Notes: generated by a model not told the origin, from the letters alone. A stretch of DNA of 64,000 nucleotides from Paralithodes platypus (GCA_032716605.1 CM064492.1:50859766-50923765), one strand, 5' to 3'. Positions 34,930 through 47,467 are shown, counted from the stretch's first letter. A program made the numbers and translations.

Positions 34930-35038
34930 TTAAGTAAAGATGGGAGCAGGGTCAACTTATACTAACAGATCATAATTATTCTATAAGGTTTGTGGTGAAG
35001 TGAAGGAGCATATCCAATTGTTGGATGTCAATAGATGG

Positions 35039-35245
35039 TTGTTAGTTATTATTCTATTCTATTGATATATAGGTGCTGATGTTCTGGGTGTGGTGTCCCG
35101 AGTTCGAATCCCGGGAAGACCATATGCTTTCATTAGTTTAGTTGTTAGTTATATTGTATTATATTGATATATAGGTGCTGATGTTCTGGGTGTGGTGTCC
35201 CGAGTTAGAATCCCGGGAGGACCATAATGCTTTCATTAGTTTATT
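35039..35245 (+). repeat. Tandem pair of tRNA-derived SINE fragments
   Basis: A unit of about 104 bp (GATATATAGGTGCTGATGTT, then CCCGAGTTCGAATCCCGGGA) occurs twice. GAGTTCGAATCCC is a B-box-like core, and the unit ends ATATGCTTTCATTAGTTT, the SINE tail also present at 8662 and 40255. Confidence 0.75.
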
Positions 35246-35526
35246 CAAATACATTGGGTTTTTTTATTGATGATTAATGTTAAGAACGGGGTGTTACTTA
35301 TTTTATTTAATGTATTTATTAATTAATATTCGTATTCATATTCTTATTATTTTCTTATTCGTATAATTATTATTATTATTTTTTTTTTTTTATTATTAGT
35401 ATATTTATTTTTTATTTTTTTTTGTACGAGAGCAAAATAATACGTATATAACTTATTTGTGATCTGTAAAATTCATGGGGTTATAGATGCTATGAAATGG
35501 AACCGATTACGCATTTCTAGTTTGTT

Positions 35527-35664
35527 TTCTGACTATCATTAGATGATTGTATTCAGATTAAGAAAGGTATATGGATGTTAGCGGGTTAATTGAAATAATC
35601 TTCACCCTTATACTTCCAACATATCCTTCCTAAACTGTATACAATCGGCTAATGATGACCAGAA
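35527..35664. mobile_element. GTTAACCCC MITE family, core copy
   Basis: GACTATCATTAGATGATTGT against ACAATCGGCTAATGATGACC, with a CCTTCCTAAACTGTA arm. Confidence 0.7.
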
Positions 35665-35774
35665 TAAACAGTCATGACACACCCTGTAGATAAACCAATG
35701 TTATATAAGAATAGCAGGCATAATAGAGCGTCGACCCAAAATCACTCCCAGTATACCCTGCTTGAATGTATTAA

Positions 35775-36147
35775 GGGGGGGGGGGGGTTAGTGGTCATGT
35801 TCTGGTCTATTTATTAATGAATTCATTTATTATTTTTGTTTCGTCACTAGACCTCCATCAAGCTTAGAAAAACACCCCCTAGACCCCCGATCAAGGTAAA
35901 TTTGTACATTTTTCGGTAGAAAAATTACCAGGCCGAAGGCTGGTTCCTCTTAAAATATCAGGCTCGCTGTCGCTCGCCAGGAAAAAATCGACATCTAAAT
36001 TGCACGAAAAGTATTATTATTGATCAAATATATGGGGTGAAAGGTCTTAAAATTGCCAAACTACTGTGCCGAATGTCTTAAAATCTCAAAACTAGTGGGG
36101 CTAAACACGAAGGAGAAGGGGGACCAACAAAAAAACAACCATCCCCC
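35775..36147 (-). mobile_element. TTAA MITE family, copy with intact TSD
   Basis: TTAA at 35771-35774 and 36148-36151. It contains CACTAGACCTCCATCAAGCT, TTTTTCGGTAGAAAAA, GGCTCGCTGTCGCTCGCC, ACTAGTGGGGCTAAACACGA. Confidence 0.9.
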
Positions 36148-36289
36148 TTAACTTTATAACACTGAATCGTGTACAGCGTATTGCCAGGAAGCACTTATAA
36201 GCGCATTTGAAAATTGGGAGCGTGGCCGATTTGTACTAGAGATTTATTCAGAGCAATGACCGAGCTTAAGCCATGGAGATTGTGTATGT

Positions 36290-36292
<3 letters not shown>

Positions 36293-36352
<60 letters not shown>
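36293..36352. repeat. (TA)n microsatellite
   Basis: Pure TA run. Confidence 0.97.
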
Positions 36353-36356
<4 letters not shown>

Positions 36357-36589
36357 GGCTTCCATGTGCGTATTGCCGTAGAAAACATAGACCATAACAA
36401 ACTTCGAAAATAGACATGACAATATAACACTTATTCATCTGAGCACGCGCTTTGGGAAGATTCAATTATACGTTATACATCACGTTATACAATACAATAC
36501 GTTATGACACATTTGGAACATATATCAGGAATTATTGCAAATTACCTGAATATTGATGTTATGCAAAACAACGATAACACACTTATTAC

Positions 36590-37125
36590 ATTATATATGT
36601 AATGATGGGGCTGAAAGGGAAGGGTAACCCAAATACTGCAGAGGTCCTGATGATGTCAAAAGAAGAACCATAAACCACGGTGAAGCTAGTCGCAGTGAAG
36701 GAAAGCCGGAGAACGAGAAGGAAGACCCAAAGGAAGAGGAAACCAGAAATAGAATTCCCCCAGGATTCCCATGCTCTACAGTCTGCCACAACAACACAGT
36801 CTACCCCACAAAGAGGATCTACCCGTGCTTTAATTCCTGCCGGATTAACACAATCTACCAATAAAAGGTCCCTCCATCCGGGACCGCACAGGAGTTCTAG
36901 CCCGGACCAATCCCGAGGATGCATGCCCGGCCAATGGTAGACCCCGGCACAAGTACCTAAGGCAGGGAGCTAACAACCACTGCAGATGTTGTATTACGAA
37001 CAAGACTTTATGTAAATACAGCACCAGGAACCAGAACAGTATCGTACATGAGGAATGGCAGTAACCAACAAAGAAGAGAAAGGGACAGAATTATAACATG
37101 TAAAACAGGAAATTCCAGACAAGAC
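36590..37125 (+). other. Unrecognised GC-richer block, possibly decayed retroelement ORF1
   Basis: A plus frame at 36680-36940 is rich in Lys/Arg (KESRRTRRKTQRKRKPEIE) and Ser/Thr/Gln and ends MPGQW. No zinc knuckle or other family motif is seen. It lies at the 3' side of the antisense RTE fragment, with (TATTC)n between them. I cannot assign a function. Confidence 0.25.
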
Positions 37126-38045
37126 TAATATTCTATTCTATTCTATTGCCTGACGCCGTGATTCCCGAAGGGGTGGACACGAACGAACCGCCCCCATGCA
37201 CCTCTGTCCCCAGTCAGTCGACGCCCCTCCTCCCAACCAGCACCGCCTTCATTCATATACTTCCTCACTCCATCCTTCCACCTCTCCCTCGATGCACCTC
37301 TCCCTCTCTGTCCTTCCACCTCGCTCTCATACACCCTCTTAGTCAATCTCTCGCTTTCCATACGTTCCATATGGCCGAACCATCTCAAGTTGTTCCTTTT
37401 CACACTTTCCAGCACATCTACCTCCACACCACACCTCCTTCTTAATTCCTCATTCGTCTGTCTATCCCTCCATGTAACTCCGCATGCACTTCTCAAGTAA
37501 CTCATTTCCACCGCTCTCACTCTTGGTCCGAGTCTCTTCCCGAACGTCCATGCTTCGCTTCCGTAAGTTAATGTCGGGATTACCACACTGTCATGCAAGG
37601 ACTTCTTCACTTCCATACTGACCACTATTTCTTGTTACTGCTTTCAGCGTTCCTACAACCCTCTTCCCCTGTTGCACCCTCTCCCGCACTTCTTCATCCA
37701 TAGTCCCATATTTACTCAACACACTGCCCAGATACTTAAAAGAGCTGACAATCTCCATTGCCTGGCCGTTTAACTTCACCTCACACTCTGCGACTTCACC
37801 CGTTTCGAAGACCATAATCTTGCTCTTCCCCGCATTTACCTTCAAATTCCGTTTTTCGCACACTGTTCCAAACTCATTTACCAGACCCTGCAACTCCCAT
37901 TCATTATCGCTCATCAGAACGGTATCATCCGCAAACAGAAGTATAGGCAGCTTCCACTCATTTCCCTCCCTTTTCAGCGATACACCAACATCCAATGCTC
38001 TTCCTAGTATTTCTTTTATTGACTCCATCCATATATACAGTAAAC
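37126..38045 (-). pseudogene. RTE-clade LINE, RT C-terminal half and tail
   Basis: Two overlapping minus frames (38028-37591 and 37625-37143) together read SLKREGNEWKLPILLFADDT (RT active site FADD at 37935-37924), FGTVCEKRNLKVNAGKSK, FKYLGSVLS, then TYGSEAWTFGKRL, NNLRWFGHMERM and GRGASRERWKDGVRKYM. The order YGSEAW...LRWFGH.ERM...RGR...W.DGV is typical of RTE-type ORF2 C-termini. A frameshift near 37600-37630 separates them. The 3' end carries a short (TAGAA)n tail (ATTCTATTCTATTC at 37130 on the plus strand), also typical of RTE. Endonuclease and early RT blocks are missing. Confidence 0.88.
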
Positions 38046-40250
38046 AAGACCAATATCATTAAAACAATTATTACGCAACCATATACAGTATGCCTTGTAA
38101 GTAAAGAATAGAGTTTTAAGATGTAAACAATACCATTAGATATACATTTGGTGTTTAGCTATATTTTTAGAATAAATATTACCTTCGCAATAAAGATAAG
38201 AATGAAATCACCATGTCCTTATGATATCGAAATAAACCAAATCTAGTTCAAATTATAACCCAAATATAGCCTAACTGAAACTGAGAGAAGGTATGCAAGT
38301 ACCGGTTCCAGTCCTCATTTAGTGTCACAGCTATCCGTGGATCGTGAATAGGATTGCAGACTCCTATAAGACAAGCCTGTCTCTATAGTCGAGTCCAGCA
38401 AGGGTGGCGAACTAGAGGTGTGGAGGAGCAAGAAGTGAACTTCTCTATTGTCCGTGAGAGATGCAGCTCCCTTTGCCGTCCAGCCAGAGGAAGACCGACG
38501 AGTCCTACGCTGGCCAGATTCTCCCTCTTGGAAATTCCTCTACCCCATACCCTAAGTGTCTCTATGTGTTTTAAGTGTTGTGATTTATTGTGAAGGTAAT
38601 ATAGAATATGTGAGTGTTCAACTTAATTTGTGCCTAGATCTTCGTTCGAGGATTTCCCTTGTCAATCTACCTCAGTTGTGAAATTTATCTAATTCGATCT
38701 ACTCAGTGAATTTATAGAAGTGCGATATTCTATCTGTGAAATTCGTAACCCGCATTTAAATAATCAATTGTTACATACGAGATATAATCATTATTCCACG
38801 TGTTTATCAGTGAATACTCCCAGATTCTATTATTGTGTGTTATTATTCGTTGTGTGTCCAAGTCGAAGTGAAGTGTATAACGAAGGCAATAGTCCTTCTA
38901 AGTGAACCTAATAGTTAATCTCTTTATTCAACACCTTATTTTATCTATTCAACCATAGAGTTCTTCTAGTAAAGTCACCCCCCCCCCCCCTTTTTGAAAG
39001 TAAAGAACCCATCCGTTGAGTTAAAATAAGTTAATTTCAATTTACCTATTTTTATTCCTTTTGTGAATAGTTTAATCATATACGTTGCTCGGGTCTTATA
39101 ATCCTTTCACCACTGATTGAGGAAATCAGATTAATTAACCTCCATTCATCACGCCTACATATTTGGCTAGTGATACATTACTACTTCGTTTGGTAATTTC
39201 TTAATATAACTTTGTTTTAATTATATACAGCGCTACCTCGTTCTGCGTTCATCAGTAGTTTGTTAATCTAATTCAAGCCTACTTGTCTTAGCAATTGTAC
39301 CGCTATAGTTTATTCACTCCATTATAATAGTAAATCTGGTTTCCATACTCCGTGAAAGTATACCTCATTTACGATCGAATTGATTTTTCGTGCTTCGTGT
39401 GAATAAATATTCACACAACTATTTGGATAGGTAAAAGCCAATTTAAATTATCTTTCCTTAAGACCAAAGGCGAAGTTAACTTTTCCTTAGTGCAACTTAG
39501 CATTGCAATAAACTAAAAGTAAATTTAACTTGACATCAGTCCGTTTGACCTAGATTCTCCTTGAGCGGTTCCTTTAATCATCTACCTGTGCACGGTATCC
39601 CTTGTGATCCCTGATCCTCGTATTTTCACACCTCTCAAACCGTTGGACCGCCCAGTCATACCCAAGTTAATATACTCTGCGTTAGACACTTCACCCACAT
39701 AATATTGTCATTGATGTTATTTATTTTTATGTATCATATGTGTCCTATGCATTTACCCATTCATTACTGACTAAGTGACAACCCAATATTCACTAAGAGT
39801 TAAACAAAAATCAACTCTTTTGAAGTCACCTGAATTCGCGATCTACTCTGTAGTAGCACCTCTGATTGTAATTTATATTTACCTCAATATATTGAATAAA
39901 TACGAGTATAACTTTTTCTGTGTGTTTATTGTGCTTACAGGAGTGTGATTGAAGCAATATTAAAAGTACTATTCATGAAACTAGATATGTTCCTATTGAG
40001 CATATTCAGAATCTAAACAGTTGAAATAAGGGTGAATATAATATATATAACCCAGCTGGTAAAAATAAGCATCCAGTATAACAATATAATTATAATGCCA
40101 GTTTTGTTGCAGTCTTGTTTTTATTGCATGCAACAATTTTACAGTATACACGAGTATGTAATATGTTGTAAAGTTGCTAACCCTTTTAGTACAAAATGAC
40201 GACTTTATATACTATGTTGCCTGCCGTTGGAATACTTACTATATTATATT
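38046..40250. other. Long interval without recognised genes
   Basis: The 38340-39680 part is AT-rich with a GC-richer start and reads like LTR or UTR sequence (GGACCGCCCAGTCATACCC near its end), but I found no second copy, no terminal dinucleotides and no target duplication. C-run at 38980-38990. Confidence 0.4.
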
Positions 40251-40254
40251 GTAT

Positions 40255-40420
40255 TAATTTAACTCCAACACCAAACACCTCCCAACGAAATTAATTAAAG
40301 CATGTGATCCACTGGGATTCGTACCTAGATTTACCACACACCGATTCTAAACACTAACCAAAACACCATCAAGACAGTTATATGTATAGCACATGACTTC
40401 GATTAATATCCATTTATCGA
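40255..40420 (-). repeat. tRNA-derived SINE
   Basis: On the minus strand: GATGGTGTTTTGGTTAGTG (A-box-like), TAGGTACGAATCCCAGTGG (B-box-like), CACATGCTTTAATTAATTTC, GTTGGGAGGTGTTTGGTG. The tail is shared with 8662-8705. Confidence 0.7.
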
Positions 40421-40588
40421 ATACTGGACATAAAATTATAATCATGTACTATACCCAACCGTACTTATATGCCTTACTTCTTAAATGTTGAGTGATTACT
40501 CCTTTGGTTCCTCGAGGGCCATTATTCAAAATTGTTTGTCATTAGCCAGCATTAATTGCAAAGTGCTTCAACATTACTTCCCTAATTT

Positions 40589-40763
40589 TTGGCTATTATT
40601 AGGAGATTACATTCAGATTAGGAAGGATATATGGAAGTTAGAGGAATGATTGAGCTAGTCTTTACCCCTTTCACTCCCACATATCCTTCCTAAACAGTAT
40701 AAAATCGTATAATGATAGCCAGAATAATCTGCTAAAACACGTCCTACTGCTCAAAGGGTAAAC
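40589..40763. mobile_element. GTTAACCCC MITE family, copy
   Basis: GGCTATTATTAGGAGATTAC at the left, AAAATCGTATAATGATAGCC at the right, then CTGCTAAAACACGTCC...GGGTAAAC. The left outer terminus is decayed. Confidence 0.75.
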
Positions 40764-41031
40764 TTCCCAAATTTAAGCAGAGACATTAATATATCATTAA
40801 CATATCAAAAGATGCGTAACCGAGGAAGCGTATATAATATAATTTATCAGGGAGTTGGGTTCAGCAAGTCGACCGAGAGCAGAAAGTTGATGATAAACAG
40901 ACTGAGTTTGTTTGAGAAATTCGCAATCTGCATTCGTTCCCTTGCTCAAATTGTAGTTAATTCTTGTTTATCAATTATGGTATATGGTATTTTCGTATGT
41001 CTGTTTATACCGTATGTTGATGGGATAAATT

Positions 41032-41122
41032 CGACAGTCAGTCAGTCAATAAATCGTCAGTTAGTCAATCAATCACTCATTCGATCAGTCATTCAATCAA
41101 CCAATCAATCAGTCGTCAGTGA
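41032..41122. repeat. Degenerate (CAGT/CAAT)n tetranucleotide tract
   Basis: CAGTCAGTCAGTCAAT then CAATCAATCACTCATT, ending CAGTCGTCAGTG. Confidence 0.9.
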
Positions 41123-41137
41123 ACGGGTACAGCTTAT

Positions 41138-41223
41138 ACTGTATGAATATGAACACCATGTTAGGAAGGGCACTTTGGTTGACAACGTTTCGCATATTGC
41201 TTCATCAGGCCAATGACATACAG
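41138..41223 (-). repeat. Penelope-like terminal segment, left outer part, with hammerhead-like core
   Basis: Reverse complement of 44560-44645 (ACCATG, GGCACTTT..TTGACA, TTCATCAGGCCAATGACAT). On the minus strand it reads GGCCTGATGAAGCAATATGC then GAAACGTTGTCAA, i.e. the CTGATGA (41208-41202) and GAAA (41190-41187 region) core words of a hammerhead ribozyme, as found in Penelope-like elements. Stem I pairs only with an offset (TTGG with CCAA), so activity is doubtful. Confidence 0.55.
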
Positions 41224-41445
41224 CTCTCCAACCCAAGAATTAGAAAGTTTTCTCAGTGTTTCTTCTACTCAACAAGTGAACTCAGGAACTCTCTCCCACA
41301 ATCCATCTTTCCTTCATCCTATGATTTAAACTGCTTTAAACTTCGTGTGTCCTGGCATTTTGACCCCAACGTCTCTTGAATTTGGCCCTCTCACTCTTTT
41401 GGCTTTAGGGGGGACACTCGTTACAGTCAACATGCCCTTTGTTTC
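41224..41445 (+). pseudogene. LINE 3' end fragment inserted in the left inverted arm
   Basis: The frame to TGA 41377-41379 reads SELRNSLPQSIFPSSYDLNC then FKLRVSWHF, a LINE ORF2 C-terminus (W/RNSLP..I/VFPPSYDLQ.FK). It splits the left arm of the inverted repeat between 41223 and about 41450. A degraded relative is at 61745-61925. Confidence 0.7.
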
Positions 41446-41449
41446 TTAA

Positions 41450-41530
41450 AAATACATTATACAACTCAACAATTCCCTCTGCGGCGGGATGGGAGGGGGA
41501 GGTGGATGGAGGGCGGGTATATCCATTAAG
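41450..41530 (-). repeat. Inverted arm, left inner part
   Basis: TACAACTCAACAATTCCCTC (41458) and GGATGGAGGGCGGGTATAT (41505) are the reverse complement of 44467-44550 (ATATACCCGCCCTCCATTCA, GGGAATTGTTGAGTTGTAAT). Confidence 0.85.
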
Positions 41531-41613
41531 ATGTAAATGTTTGGTTGGGTCAGTACTATTGGGGAAAATTAATTTGGGCCCATTGCTAAGGGTACAGGAG
41601 CCTTTAAAATGCC

Positions 41614-41638
41614 CAAAACGGCTTATTTCAAGCCGTTT
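41614..41638. repeat. Perfect hairpin AAAACGGCTT/AAGCCGTTTT
   Basis: 10-bp stem with a 5-nt loop, immediately inside the left inverted arm. Confidence 0.85.
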
Positions 41639-41814
41639 TGACACTGGGGCCAATACGATTTTCCACAATAAAGACCCAATTACAAAACTGATATTTCTAA
41701 TGGATCAAGAAGGTTGTACTGTACTTGAATTCATATACACATACACACGCTCACACTCATACACATACACACACAGAAGACGCTCCGCCCATTTATATTT
41801 AAATACATATGTTG

Positions 41815-44412
41815 CATCTACCGTTCCCCAAATACTCCTCCAGAGCAAAGTCTTTTTGATTCTCTGTCCTCACAACTCAGTGTCCTCAACTTAAATGCTT
41901 CTTCTGAAATCACTGTGTTGGGTGATTTTAATGTCCATAATGTTGAATGGCTCACTCATTCAGCCAGGACTGATGATGCTGGTCTTGAATGTGAGCTATT
42001 TGCAGACTAATTTAATCTCACTCAACTAGTCAACCAACCCACCCGTGTACCAGATAATCCTAATCATAATTCCCACCTACTGGACTTATTTTTAACAACC
42101 AATTCAGAAAATGATGATGTTACAGTGAGGTCCCCGCTTGGATCTTCTGATCACTGTCTGATACAGGCCACCTGTTTATCACCTACCACACCTTCCCACT
42201 CTGAACCTGTTTTGGTGACTAAATGGCATTACGATAGGGCAGACTGGGAGGGTCTTCAAGGTTTCTTTATTTATATTCCCTGGACCTCTTTCTTTTCTAA
42301 TGATGCACACTCCACCTTGAGCCACATACAAGATTTTGTAAAATTTGGAATGGAAACTTTTATTCCTCATCAAAAGTACATTAAAAGATCTAATTCACCT
42401 AAATGGTTTGACCATAATTGTGCTAGAGTAACTGAACAAAAAGCAATAGCCTACAATGCATACACAAGATCAAAAACACATGAAGCCTTTAATTACTTTA
42501 GAAACATCAGAAATCATGCCAAAACTGTATTAAACCTAACTAAATCAAACTTTCTCCACAAGCAGGCAAATAAACTTCTAAATAATCCAAATGATAACAA
42601 AATATTTTGGTCTACTCTTAACTCATTCAAATCCAACTTCACAACTGCTTCATCCATTCCACCATTAAAATCTCCGACTGGCAATCTTGTAAGTGACCCA
42701 CGAGGTAAAGCTAACCTTCTTGCGGATATTTTCTCCACCAACTCAACCTTAGATGAAATAAATAAAGATGTCCCTGTACTTAATTTTAATTCGCCTGAAA
42801 TTTCCTTACTTAAGATCCACACCAGACATGTCAAAATTATTTTGCAGAATCTCTCAGTAGATAAGGCTCCTGGTCCAGATGAAATTCCTCCAATAGTACT
42901 TAAGAATTGCTCCTTGGTGCTCGCTCCTGTATTGGCAAAATTATTCCGTCTATGTACTCATACCTCATGCTTCCCAGTACCCTGGAAAGAAGCAAACATC
43001 CATCCAGTTCCTAAAAAAGGTGCCTCTTCAGATCCATCAAACTACAGACCAATAGCTATAACTTCCACTCTTGGTAAAGTCTTTGAAATTATATTAAATA
43101 ATCACATAATTAAGCATCTTGAGAATAATAAATTAATCAGTGATAGGCAATATGGTTTTAGACGATGTCGATCAACTGCAGACATTCTTTGCCTTCTTAC
43201 GCATCAAATCAACCAAGCTACAGACCAACATGGTGAAACACATACAATAGCACTGGATATATCAAAGGCATTTGATAGAGTCTGGCATCAATCCTTATTG
43301 TCGAAGATGTCACACTACGGCCTTGCATCATTATTTCCACTAATTTCTTCTTATCTTCATAACAGAAAAATACGTGTAATGGTAGATGGCCTTTATTCTC
43401 AATTTCACTCAATAAATGCTGGTGTTCCCCAGGGATCAGTTTTGGCCCCAACTCTGTTCCTCATTCATATCAATGATCTCATATCTACCACTCATAATCC
43501 AATACATTCCTACGCAGATGACTCAACACTCCACAGTTCCTTCATATTTACCAATTCTTTCACCCAACCCGATCTTATAAATTCAAAAATAAGCACTGCA
43601 ATTTCTCTGAACCAGGACCTTTCTAGAATTGAAGAATGGGGACAAAAGAATCTAGTTTCCTTTAATGCACAGAAAACCAAGTACATTCAATTTTCTAACC
43701 GACAGAATCTCACTGACTCCCATATATTTTTTAATGATGTAAATATTCCCACTTCCCCTAGTATTGACATTCTCGGTGTAATATTAACTACTAACTTGAG
43801 CTGGACACATTATGTTAGAAGCATTGCTAAGAATGCCTCTAAAAAACTGGGACTCCTGTACAGAGTTCGAGAATTCTTCACTGACGAGCAGTTGGCCGTA
43901 ATATATAAAAGTCATGTGCGTTCTCAGATGGATTACTGTTCACCTCTGTGGAGTGGAAGTGGAGTGGTTGCATTGAGGCAGTTGGACAAAATTCAAAATA
44001 AAGCTATTAGATTAATCAATAACCCTGCAATCACACAGGATCTTCCTACATTATCCATACGAAGAAACGTTGCATCCCTTGCATTATTCTACAGATATTT
44101 TCACAGCAATTGTTCCGAGGAACTTGCTTCAATTGTGCCGCCTCTCCACATCTTTCCCCGTAGAACTAGGGCAGCTGAGAGCGCCCATGAATTTACACTT
44201 TCTCCTCCACAATGCAGAACTTCTGCTTATCAAAATTCATTTATCCCTAGAACTACTACTCTTTGGAATTCACTTCCCTCGAATTGCTTTCCACAAACTT
44301 ACAATCTACAAATGTTTAAATCCAGTTGTTACAAACATTTTATGAATGGAGGATGCCTTTAGGCACACGGACCTTTTTGTTTTATCTGTGATTTTCCTTC
44401 CTCCGTTCATTG

Positions 44413-44441
<29 letters not shown>
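41815..44441 (+). pseudogene. Jockey/CR1-group LINE ORF2 with intact RT domain
   Basis: The endonuclease half begins mid-domain (EITVLGDFNVHNVEWL near 41915, SSDHCLI near 42145) with one TAA at 42008-42010. From 42125 to the TAG at 44360-44362 the frame is open for 745 codons. RT blocks in order: DKAPGPDEIPPIVLKNC (42860), KEANIHPVPKKGASSDPSNY, YGFRRCRSTADILC, IALDISKAFDRVWH (43245-43290), NAGVPQGSVLAPTLFLIHIN (43415), YADD (43511-43522), then DILGVILTTNLSWTHYV. The C-terminus has a typical YCSPLWSGS ... TTLWNSLPSNCF. All catalytic aspartates of RT are present. The product would nick DNA and reverse-transcribe its own RNA. A short 3' UTR and an A-run (44418-44441) follow. The N-terminal endonuclease and ORF1 are missing, so it is a 5'-truncated, fairly recent copy. 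Exact clade is uncertain. Confidence 0.92.
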
Positions 44442-44443
<2 letters not shown>

Positions 44444-44464
44444 GACTCTACCAATCACACATTT

Positions 44465-44645
44465 TCACGAATATATACCCGCCCTCCATTCACCCCCCCC
44501 CCCCCCCCCCCACCCCTCCTCTCGTCACGAAGGGAATTGTTGAGTTGTAATATGTGTTGGTGTATGTCAATGGCCTGAAGAAGCTATGTGCGGAACGCTG
44601 TCAATAAAGTGCTCCTCCTCACATGGTGATTTTATTCAGTCTGTC
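44465..44645 (+). repeat. Inverted arm, right, Penelope-like terminal segment
   Basis: Continuous counterpart of both left pieces (41450-41530 and 41138-41223). It contains a C-run, GGGAATTGTTGAGTTG, and CCTGAAGAAGC...GGAACGCTGTCAATAAAGTG. The hammerhead-like core here reads CTGAAGA and GGAAC, so two core positions differ from the left arm. Confidence 0.75.
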
Positions 44646-44744
44646 TACTTCTATAGGTTTATTTTCATCAACCTAGACTATTATTAATATTATCTAAGCT
44701 TTTCATAAGCCTTCTCTTTTGTTTCATACCCAATTATACATTAT

Positions 44745-44933
44745 ATCCCTCCCTCCCTCCCTCCCTCCCTTTCTCTCTCTCTCTCACTCTCACTCTCACT
44801 CTCACTCTGCCTGCTCTATAAGGATCTTTTCTCTGACTCTACTACGATTCACCTTCCCTATTCTCACTCTGTGGAACTCTCTTCCTCTCTCTCTCTGCCT
44901 ACTTTGTATTTTGTTCTGGCTCAATTACGATTC

Positions 44934-44980
<47 letters not shown>
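44745..44980. repeat. Pyrimidine-rich simple repeats: (CCCT)n, (CACTCT)n, (CT)n
   Basis: CCCT run at 44747-44770, CACTCT repeats to 44808, pure (CT)n at 44938-44980. The CT run directly abuts the 5' break of the LINE fragment. Confidence 0.92.
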
Positions 44981-45886
<906 letters not shown>

Positions 45887-45904
45887 CTAGACTGCAAATG
45901 GTGG

Positions 45905-46042
45905 GCTAATATTGTTATGGTCCATGTTGCTCCGCCTCCCTCCACCCTCTCAGAAGGAACAACAGACATAGCCCTTGTGGTGTTGGAAGGGGGAGGGGGG
46001 GAGGCGGGGGGATGTATCTAGGTGTACATGTCTTCAACGGGG

Positions 46043-46100
<58 letters not shown>

Positions 46101-46312
46101 CTCCACCCTCTCACAAGCAACAACAGACATAACCCTAGTGGTGTTGGAAGGGGGGGATGTATCTAGGTGCACATATCTTCAACGGTGCTGTGTGTGTAAC
46201 CTGTGTGTATTATGTGTGTGTGTGCCTCCACCCTCTCACAAGCAACAACAGACATAGCCCTAGTGGTGTTGGAAGGGGGGGATGTATCTAGGTGTACATG
46301 TCTTCAACGGGG

Positions 46313-46383
<71 letters not shown>

Positions 46384-46560
46384 CGCGCGCGCGCGTGCGT
46401 GCGTGCGTGTGTGTGTGCGCGCGTGTGTGTGTGTGTGTGTTTGTACACGCCTTCACTGTCCCACAAGGAGCCACAATCACAGGCCTTGGTGGTGCTAGGA
46501 TAGGAATATATCAAGATGTACCTGTTTTCAATAGCACTGCTTGTTTTGGTGTAACGTTTG
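45905..46560. repeat. Compound minisatellite with (GT)n cores, about 4 units
   Basis: The unit CCTCCACCCTCTCACAAGCA, then TAGTGGTGTTGGAAGGGGGG, then CTAGGTGTACATGTCTTCAA, then a (GT)n run occurs at about 45930, 46100 and 46224. A diverged unit at 46447 (CCTTCACTGTCCCACAAGGA...GTTTTCAATAGCACTGC) may be the ancestral sequence. GT runs are 46046-46100 and 46315-46440 (GC-rich in the middle). Confidence 0.88.
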
Positions 46561-46850
46561 AATAAAGCAACTATAACTAGAATTTAATTAGAACTATTTA
46601 AATATAATAGACAGGAAAAGCTCATTTGCACAATATTTACTTCACATGGAAACGATAATGATTTAAAAAAGGTGTATTTGTCTAATATATATTTTAATTA
46701 ATATAGTGAGTTATCACTATGGTGGTACAGTAGGTCAAGACATCTCAGCGAAACTTAAGGATAAATCCATTTGGATTTTGCAATATTTGTTGTTAAATTG
46801 CAGTACATTAGTTAACGGATGATAGCTTTTATTATACGAGAGACTATAGT

Positions 46851-47057
46851 TCATTCTTTACAGGAAGGCCAGAAATAGTAACTCCTAACTTCTGTAACTC
46901 AAAAACGACTAGAGTAATCGAGCTAACATTTCTACCATTTGGGAAGGGTCAGGTGAGGAATAGGTGTGGAATTTTTCAGCCCAATTTGTTTAGCTTATTT
47001 TGAGTTACAGAGATTAAGACTTACAACTTCTGGCCTACCTATAATGACTGACTATAC
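46851..47057. mobile_element. MITE family 3, copy
   Basis: GACTATAGTTCATTCTTTAC at the left, ATAATGACTGACTATACC at the right, inner TTCTGTAACTCAAAAACGAC against TTTTGAGTTACAGAGATTAA. Matches 15652-15865 including TCGAGCTAACATTTCTACCA. Confidence 0.8.
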
Positions 47058-47090
47058 CTGTACAAGATGAAGTGGTCTACATTATTTTAA

Positions 47091-47467
47091 GGGGAGAATG
47101 GTAGGTTTTTTGGTCCCCCTTCTGCCTCATGTTTAGTCCCATTAGTTTTCAGATTTTATGACGTTCAGCCCATTAGTTTGGCGATTTTAAGACCTTCCGC
47201 CCATTTTCTTTGTCATTATTAACACTTTTAAGTGTCATTTAGGTGTCGATGTATTCCTGGAGAGCGATAGCGAGCCTGTAATGTGAGAGGAACCGGCCTT
47301 TGGTCGGGAAATTTGTCTACCGAATCATTTAGAAATATATCTTTAGAGGGGGATCCTGTTTTTTATTTTGTTTTTAGTTAAAGTTTGATAGAGGTCTAGG
47401 GAGGAAATTAGAAACATAATTCATACCGGTAAATTAAATAATCCACCAAAAAGTGAACCATCCTCCC
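47091..47467 (+). mobile_element. TTAA MITE family, copy with intact TSD
   Basis: TTAA at 47087-47090 and 47468-47471. GGGGAGAATGGTAGG at the start, CCATCCTCCC at the end. Contains GGAGAGCGATAGCGAGCC and GGCCTTTGGTCGGG. Confidence 0.9.

Noticed and set aside
36586..36924. 112-codon minus frame
   Set aside because: No motif, hydrophobic shadow of a basic plus-strand frame; no support for a gene.
38340..39680. Possible BEL-type or other LTR
   Set aside because: No second copy, no TG...CA ends and no target duplication could be found.
44574..44601. Hammerhead-like motif in the right inverted arm
   Set aside because: Core reads CTGAAGA and GGAAC instead of CTGATGA and GAAA, so this copy cannot be a canonical ribozyme; only the left arm is discussed.
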